This document shows positions 6,245-9,415 of a DNA stretch of 9,415 nucleotides, piece after piece; positions within the stretch are counted from its first letter, which is position 1, and each line of letters begins with the position of its first letter. The DNA is from Caldora sp. SIO3E6 (GTDB lineage Bacteria > Cyanobacteriota > Cyanobacteriia > Cyanobacteriales > Coleofasciculaceae), in contig JAAHHL010000192.1 of assembly GCA_010672185.1 (NCBI GenBank), forward strand, positions 1 through 9,415. Reading direction: 5' to 3'. Below the pieces are notes generated by a model. That model made no database searches. It was given only the letters and a program-made list of their open reading frames with translations, and was not told the DNA's origin. The position numbers and the translations under genes are program-made.

Positions 6245-6645
6245 TATAGATTATACTCTATAAAAACAGCAACACTGATAGATTATACTTTACGTCACCT
6301 ACCCCCCTTTCTTAGAGAAACGCTACCAGGTGACGTAAATTTTTGAGTAAAGCCAGTGAGTATTTGTGCTGAGTGGGGAGGATGGGTTGCCAGTTTTTAT
6401 AGATTATACTCTATGAAAACAGCGACACTGATAGATTATACTTTACGTCACCTACCCCCCTTTCTTAGAGAAACGCTACCAGGTGACGTAAATTTTTGAG
6501 TAAAGCCAGTGAGTATTTGTACTGAGTGGGGAGGATGGGTTGCTAATGTTTATAGATTATACTCTATGAAAACAGCAACACTGATAGATTATACTTTACG
6601 TCACCTACCCCCTATTCTTAGAGAAACGCTACCAGATGACGTTTT
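6245..6645. repeat. 153-bp tandem repeat, two full copies and one partial
   Basis: Copies start at 6245, 6398 and 6551, each with TATAGATTATACTCTAT. The first two differ at only a few bases; the third diverges after about 6633. Each unit holds the 11-mer TAGATTATACT twice, 32 bp apart (6247, 6279, 6400, 6432, 6553, 6585), and a perfect 12-bp inverted repeat TTTACGTCACCT / AGGTGACGTAAA with a 27-base spacer (6289-6339 and 6442-6492). In copy three the right arm is altered (AGATGACGTTTT at 6634). No credible gene lies inside. The layout suggests an origin, a centromere-like site or a protein-binding array. Confidence 0.85.
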
Positions 6646-6807
6646 CTCAAAGACGAAAAACCAGGTGTTTTGCCAAACTTTGTGGGGAGTGGAAGTGGGT
6701 CACCGGTTAAGGAATGGGGTTGGGTGAGTGTAGTGGGTCGCCAGTGTGTGGGAGTTGCGATTACCTACGGTAGCGCTGAGGGGATTGAGTGATTAGAATC
6801 ATATCAA
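6646..6807. other. gene-free G/T-rich stretch
   Basis: No gene is visible. From about 6680 to 6755 the plus strand carries many short G runs (GGGG, GGG) between T/G-rich bases. GCGATTACCTACGG near 6758 resembles dispersed repeats common in Nostocales genomes, from memory. Nothing else is supportable. Confidence 0.4.
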
Positions 6808-6831
6808 CTCTCTGTGTCAAGTCACAGAGAG
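6808..6831. terminator. 9-bp perfect hairpin upstream of the photosynthesis genes
   Basis: CTCTCTGTG at 6808-6816 pairs with CACAGAGAG at 6823-6831 around the loop TCAAGT. No T-run follows on either strand, so it may be a weak or factor-dependent terminator isolating the next promoter, or a binding site for a dimeric regulator. Confidence 0.4.
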
Positions 6832-6846
6832 ATATTGCAATAATTC

Positions 6847-6876
6847 GTTACATTATATGTAACAAAACGTTACAAA
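6847..6876 (+). promoter_or_regulatory. cluster of three HLR1-like half-sites (RpaB type)
   Basis: GTTACATT (6847-6854), TATGTAAC (6856-6863, a half-site on the minus strand) and GTTACAAA (6869-6876) each fit the HLR1 half-site (G/T)TTACA(T/A)(T/A) bound by the cyanobacterial response regulator RpaB. They are spaced 11 bp in alternating orientation, so the first and third are direct repeats 22 bp apart, whereas classical HLR1 has two direct half-sites 10 bp apart. The cluster ends 12 bp before the ATG at 6889 and would overlap the promoter, which would suit repression in low light and release in high light. Confidence 0.5.
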
Positions 6877-6888
6877 GAGCTATCGATT

Positions 6889-7056
6889 ATGTACACATCC
6901 AACGAATTAGGCGTTCTCAACAACTACGCTACTGAGCCAATGATGTACTATGCTGTCTACCCTTCACTTGAGCAGCAGCGCCGTTATGCCTTACTCGGTG
7001 CGTGCGCTACTTTGTTTGTAACTGCCTTAACTTTAACTGCACTGGCTGTGAGCTAG
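6889..7056 (+). CDS. ssl1498-family light-harvesting-like protein
   Basis: A 55-residue protein. The N-terminal half (NELGVLNNYATEP, then a Tyr-rich stretch and EQQRRYALLG) matches what I recall of the small cyanobacterial ssl1498 family, annotated as light-harvesting-like. One membrane helix is evident at about residues 34-53. The length is typical. Such proteins are thought to sit in the thylakoid membrane near photosystems and high-light-inducible proteins, but their exact role is little known. The ATG at 6889 has AAAGAG about ten bases upstream. Three HLR1-like half-sites precede it, which supports light-stress control. A Psb35-like gene follows 49 bp later on the same strand, probably in one operon. 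Recognition is from memory of the sequence pattern. Confidence 0.7.
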   Translation: MYTSNELGVLNNYATEPMMYYAVYPSLEQQRRYALLGACATLFVTALTLTALAVS

Positions 7057-7105
7057 TTCCTCATTGGTTGCGAAAGTTAGTTGAAATTACCTTCGAGTAA
7101 AGATC

Positions 7106-7336
7106 ATGACTATTATTATTTCACTGTTTGTTGTTGGCTGGCTTGCTGCTTCTGTAATTGGTACTCAAGCCTACTTTCGGGGTGAGCAGTCCAAACCTAT
7201 TCATGAGCGTAATTGGCGTTCTGGCTCTTTCGAGAAACTGGCTAAATCCATGACTGGCACTGAGATGGACTACAGCACTCGCGTTCCTGCTTATCCGATA
7301 GATAGCTACTTCAGCCGTCTGTTGCCTAATGAGTAA
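7106..7336 (+). CDS. psb35: Psb35-like photosystem II protein
   Basis: A 76-residue protein with one N-terminal membrane helix at residues 3-22 (IIISLFVVGWLAASVIGTQ), then the segment YFRGEQSKPIHERNW and a tail with MDYSTRVPAYPIDSY. This agrees with my memory of proteins annotated as Psb35-related in cyanobacteria. Psb35 in Synechocystis is reported to stabilise the CP47 assembly module of photosystem II and its attached high-light-inducible proteins. The long soluble tail would face one side of the thylakoid membrane. It follows the ssl1498-like gene by 49 bp, in the same direction. GAG at 7094-7096 is a weak ribosome-binding candidate. The family call is from memory, so the gene symbol is tentative; it could be a paralogue acting only in stress. 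Confidence 0.6.
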   Translation: MTIIISLFVVGWLAASVIGTQAYFRGEQSKPIHERNWRSGSFEKLAKSMTGTEMDYSTRVPAYPIDSYFSRLLPNE

Positions 7337-7361
7337 AATCTCAAAGAAGAAAGTAGCAGAC

Positions 7362-7420
7362 GTAGCCCAAACGCGCCGCTGCTAGGGGCATTTTGTAGGA
7401 GTAGTTCTGTCTGGGTCACC
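7362..7420. repeat. dispersed repeat, copy B
   Basis: Second copy of the element at 6168-6237, in the same orientation, with CTAGGGGCATT at 7382-7392 and then TAGGAG-AGTT and CTGGG. It lies 25 bp after the Psb35-like stop. The spacing between GTAGCC and the core is shorter than in copy A. Confidence 0.55.
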
Positions 7421-7476
7421 AATCACTTTGGTTGTGGAGGGAGTTGATTAGGGGTTGACTAGTTTTCCATAAATGT

Positions 7477-7872
7477 TTACCTCTGGCATAACAAAATCTG
7501 TGCTTGTTCAAGCACACTCCCTAGTTGGATTTGTATCTCTTGTGCTTGAAGATTACTTTGTTGCTGTTGGGTCGGGACATGAACAGTAGAAGATTTAACC
7601 GCTATAACTGGTTGACCGTCTACTAAAATCCAGGGAGGCGTGAGAGAGTGTGAGTTATAGGGACTGAATAACCCATGTGTAGACCCATACAAACCATTCT
7701 TGTTTTGAATACTGTCCAAAGTATATGGATTTGCATAGGTGCGTGGGTTAATAATTGATAAGTCATTCCACGAGTCAGTGGATAACAACCCTAGAAATGT
7801 CTCATCATCTGCATATAATTGTCCAATATTATTAAGACTAAGGAGAGAAGCGAATAGAGATTGTTCGTTCAT
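7477..7872 (-). CDS. hypothetical protein with Tyr/Asn/Pro/Ser-rich centre
   Basis: A 131-residue protein without recognised domain. The N-terminus (EQSLFASLLSLNNIGQLY) is helical; the middle, residues 43-80, is rich in Asn, Tyr, Pro, Gly and Ser (ANPYTLDSIQNKNGLYGS, SPYNSHSLTPPW), then ILVDGQPVIAVK may form two strands; the end is Gln/Leu-rich. I have an impression of similar small uncharacterised proteins in cyanobacteria with SPYN and NPY repeats, but cannot name a family. No signal peptide or membrane segment is evident. It lies downstream of the toxin-antitoxin pair on the same strand, with no clear ribosome-binding site at its ATG. Confidence 0.6.
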   Translation of the reverse strand: MNEQSLFASLLSLNNIGQLYADDETFLGLLSTDSWNDLSIINPRTYANPYTLDSIQNKNGLYGSTHGLFSPYNSHSLTPPWILVDGQPVIAVKSSTVHVPTQQQQSNLQAQEIQIQLGSVLEQAQILLCQR

Positions 7873-7957
7873 GGATAACTTCTATTGGCTTGAGCGAATA
7901 TTGCGAGTTTCCTATGACCTCCAATAAGGCTGCTTCATCAGGGTCAAAGTAAGGCAT
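7838..7957 (-). CDS. possible 39-residue ORF after the toxin gene
   Basis: An ATG at 7957, six bases after the toxin stop, opens a frame MPYFDPDEAALLEVIGNSQ... that ends at a TAG at 7838-7840, overlapping the start of the hypothetical gene in another frame. The first 30 residues have a plausible protein composition; the last part, in the overlap, does not. It may be a small gene or the remnant of a longer one broken by a frameshift. There is no clear ribosome-binding site, so confidence is low. Confidence 0.3.
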   Translation of the reverse strand: MPYFDPDEAALLEVIGNSQYSLKPIEVIHERTISIRFSP

Positions 7958-7963
7958 TGAGAA

Positions 7964-8413
7964 TTAGGGGGTAACAATTTCACTGGGATGAACGATGTTA
8001 AAACCGGGAATATTGATAAAATCCCCTGGATTTAAGGTTAATAGGTATTTAAGGTTATTCGCTTTCATCACAGCGAGTATACGAATATCGTGAGTACGTT
8101 TTCCCTTAATTTTATAGGTAGTGACTAGTTGCAACCAGTAAGTAAAAATATCTCCACTCTCTGGTAGTAAAGTAAATTGAGAGAGAAGTTGCTCTATTTC
8201 CCCTTGAGTCTTTTCTGGAGTCCAACCTAAACCATTAGCCTCTAAAGGGCGTGTAGCTACAACCCAGAATTCAGTTAAGACTTGGGGAGTTAGGAAGCAT
8301 TGATCTCCTCTATTAAGTAAATTGAAGACGGCCTCAACTACTAAGGAGTAGTTAGCAGAAGTCTGGTCGCTTGCTCTTAAAATAATGTTTGTGTCTAGTA
8401 GATATTGAGTCAT
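7964..8413 (-). CDS. PIN-domain toxin, VapC-like
   Basis: A 149-residue PIN-domain protein, normal length for VapC toxins. The acidic metal-binding residues are Asp7 in YLLDTNIIL, Glu48 in LTEFW, and Asp109 in KRTHDIRI; Asp131 in NPGDF is the likely fourth. VapC toxins are magnesium-dependent ribonucleases that cut tRNA or rRNA when freed from the antitoxin. The start overlaps the upstream antitoxin stop in TAATG (8411-8415), the usual tight coupling in toxin-antitoxin operons. On an accessory replicon this pair probably serves post-segregational maintenance. Target specificity cannot be read from the sequence. Confidence 0.88.
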   Translation of the reverse strand: MTQYLLDTNIILRASDQTSANYSLVVEAVFNLLNRGDQCFLTPQVLTEFWVVATRPLEANGLGWTPEKTQGEIEQLLSQFTLLPESGDIFTYWLQLVTTYKIKGKRTHDIRILAVMKANNLKYLLTLNPGDFINIPGFNIVHPSEIVTP

Positions 8414-8640
8414 TATTCGTAGATAGTTTCCCGACTAATGGCCGCATCTGATAATCCTGGACTAGGGAGTTGGTGACTTGAAGCCCATTGTTTCCAGTTG
8501 TTGGCTTTTTCTTGGGGAGTAAGGGTTTGAGATTTTGTGATGAATTGTTGTTTGAGGAATTCGGTAAACTCTAGTAATAGTTGTTGTTTTTCTGGTGGTA
8601 GTATTCGTAAGTTATTGAGAATTGCTTGTTCTATGTTCAT
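8413..8640 (-). CDS. VapB-like antitoxin
   Basis: A 75-residue protein directly upstream of the PIN toxin, sharing one base with its start. The first 33 residues (MNIEQAILNNLRILPPEKQQLLLEFTEFLKQQ) follow the pattern of DUF2281-type cyanobacterial antitoxins, two helices around LPPEKQ; the C-terminal half (WKQWASSHQLPSPGLSDAAISRETIYE) is probably the flexible part that wraps the toxin. No classical ribbon-helix-helix is evident, so DNA binding and autoregulation are uncertain. The call rests mostly on position, size and the helix pattern. Confidence 0.75.
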   Translation of the reverse strand: MNIEQAILNNLRILPPEKQQLLLEFTEFLKQQFITKSQTLTPQEKANNWKQWASSHQLPSPGLSDAAISRETIYE

Positions 8641-8807
8641 GGTTAGGTGAAGGGTGTTAGTTAGTCGAGGATGTCGAGGTTTTCTACACTTAATAAGAAA
8701 GAAGGTGTTACTTGATTACTATCAGCTAGAAAACTGACACGCCCTAGAGAGGAAAGCAAGCAGGCATTGCAATTATAGCTGTTTCTGCTCTGTCAGGCAT
8801 AGGTATT
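8641..8807. other. leader region upstream of the toxin-antitoxin operon
   Basis: No gene is visible on either strand. The promoter of the minus-strand toxin-antitoxin operon should lie here, but I cannot point to clear -35 and -10 boxes. Confidence 0.35.
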
Positions 8808-9415
8808 CAAGAGGGTTATTACATAGATGTGGAGAATAGTTATATCCATACAACAAGGTTAGGACATAGATGTTGAGAGCATCCATACTTGTACAATATG
8901 ACTAGGATATAGATGATTGAGTCAGTTATGCCTATACAAGAAGGTATGTAGATATTAGTTAGGGTTAGGATACTGCTAGTTATCTTTAAACAACAAGACT
9001 CGTGCATGGATAATAACCATCTTGATAACTGTACAAAAAGGTTTTGGTATAGGTAATGTTAGTCTATATATTTACACAACAGGGTTAGGATATAGATACT
9101 GTCGGCAGTCATCCATGTACAAGAGGATATGGAAGGGAGTAATAAGTTGATTTAGTGCGCCTCTATCTATGCACAAGAGGTTATATTGAGAGACAGCCAG
9201 TCTAGCTATCCATATACAAGAGGTTATATAGGGAGACGGCAGGGGTAGCCATCTATGTACAAGAGGGTAAATAGGAAGAATGTTGGAGTAGCTATCCATA
9301 TACAAGAGGTTATATAGGGAGACGGCAGGGGTAGCCATCTATGTACAAGAGGGTACACAGGAAGAATGTTGGAGTAGCTATCCATATACAAGAGGGTCTA
9401 TGGTGAGACTGTCGG
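8808..9415. repeat. 43-bp satellite array, running off the window
   Basis: Units begin with CAAGAGG or a variant at 8808, 8851, 8894, 8937, 9034, 9077, 9120, 9174, 9217, 9260, 9303, 9346 and 9389. Most are exactly 43 bp and end in a box like ATCCATATA or ATCTATGTA. The block at 8937-9033 is 97 bp (two units plus 11) and that at 9120-9173 is 54 bp (one unit plus 11). The left units are much diverged; from 9217 on they form an 86-bp dimer (9217-9302 and 9303-9388) that differs at two bases. No gene lies here. It could be a partition centromere, subtelomeric satellite or protein-binding array. Confidence 0.9.

Noticed and set aside
6509..6727. 72-residue plus-strand ORF
   Set aside because: It starts inside the 153-bp repeat and runs through its inverted-repeat arms and the G/T-rich tract; the equivalent frame is not kept in the other copies.
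6680..6755. G-quadruplex in the G/T-rich tract
   Set aside because: The G runs are short and the loops too uneven to support a specific fold by eye.
9072..9338. 88-residue minus-strand ORF inside the 43-bp array
   Set aside because: It is made entirely of satellite repeats whose 43-bp period shifts the frame each unit; no ribosome-binding site or domain is seen.
8808..9415. CRISPR array
   Set aside because: The whole 43-bp unit repeats, with no unique spacers of constant length between conserved repeats, and no cas gene is nearby.

Overview
The window looks like part of an accessory replicon (linear plasmid or prophage-like element) of a cyanobacterium, probably filamentous. Two small genes (6889-7056 and 7106-7336) resemble families I know only from cyanobacteria: an ssl1498-type light-harvesting-like protein and a Psb35-like photosystem II protein. 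Short motifs in the noncoding DNA (such as GCGATTACCTACGG near 6758) resemble dispersed repeats of Nostocales. I see no complete HIP1 octamer (GCGATCGC), no rRNA or tRNA, and no housekeeping gene, which fits an accessory replicon.

Layout. (1) 1-3040, plus strand: the end of a coiled-coil protein, overlapping by ATGA with a 725-residue membrane-anchored, coiled-coil P-loop ATPase that ends in a zinc ribbon; then a GIY-YIG/T5orf172-type protein with a lipoprotein-like tail. (2) 3097-4726, minus strand: a catalytic-domain-only tyrosine recombinase, and a 292-residue protein with a ribbon-helix-helix-like segment and a helix-turn-helix. (3) 4727-4927: an AT-rich divergent intergenic region full of inverted and direct repeats. 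(4) 4928-5971, plus strand: a protelomerase (telomere resolvase) homologue, the key gene. (5) 5972-6888: 917 bp without genes, holding a likely terminator, five 11-bp-phased GTGATA/TATCAC boxes, a 70-bp element seen again at 7362, and two and a half tandem copies of a 153-bp repeat, each with a 12-bp inverted repeat. (6) 6889-7336: the two photosynthesis-related genes, behind a cluster of HLR1-like half-sites. (7) 7477-8640, minus strand: a VapBC-like toxin-antitoxin pair, a possible 39-residue ORF and a hypothetical protein. (8) 8808-9415: a 43-bp satellite array that becomes more regular toward the right edge and runs out of the window.

How it may fit together. The protelomerase implies a linear replicon with closed hairpin ends, at least at some stage. 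The neighbouring RHH/HTH protein, the divergent repeat-rich region and the noncoding repeat blocks are candidates for replication, partition or telomere control. The toxin-antitoxin pair would help retain the element. The ATPase, coiled-coil and GIY-YIG/lipoprotein group could be a DNA-handling or transfer module at the membrane. The photosynthesis genes look like cargo, possibly controlled by high light. These links are inferences from gene content and position; the telomere target site itself is not proven here.
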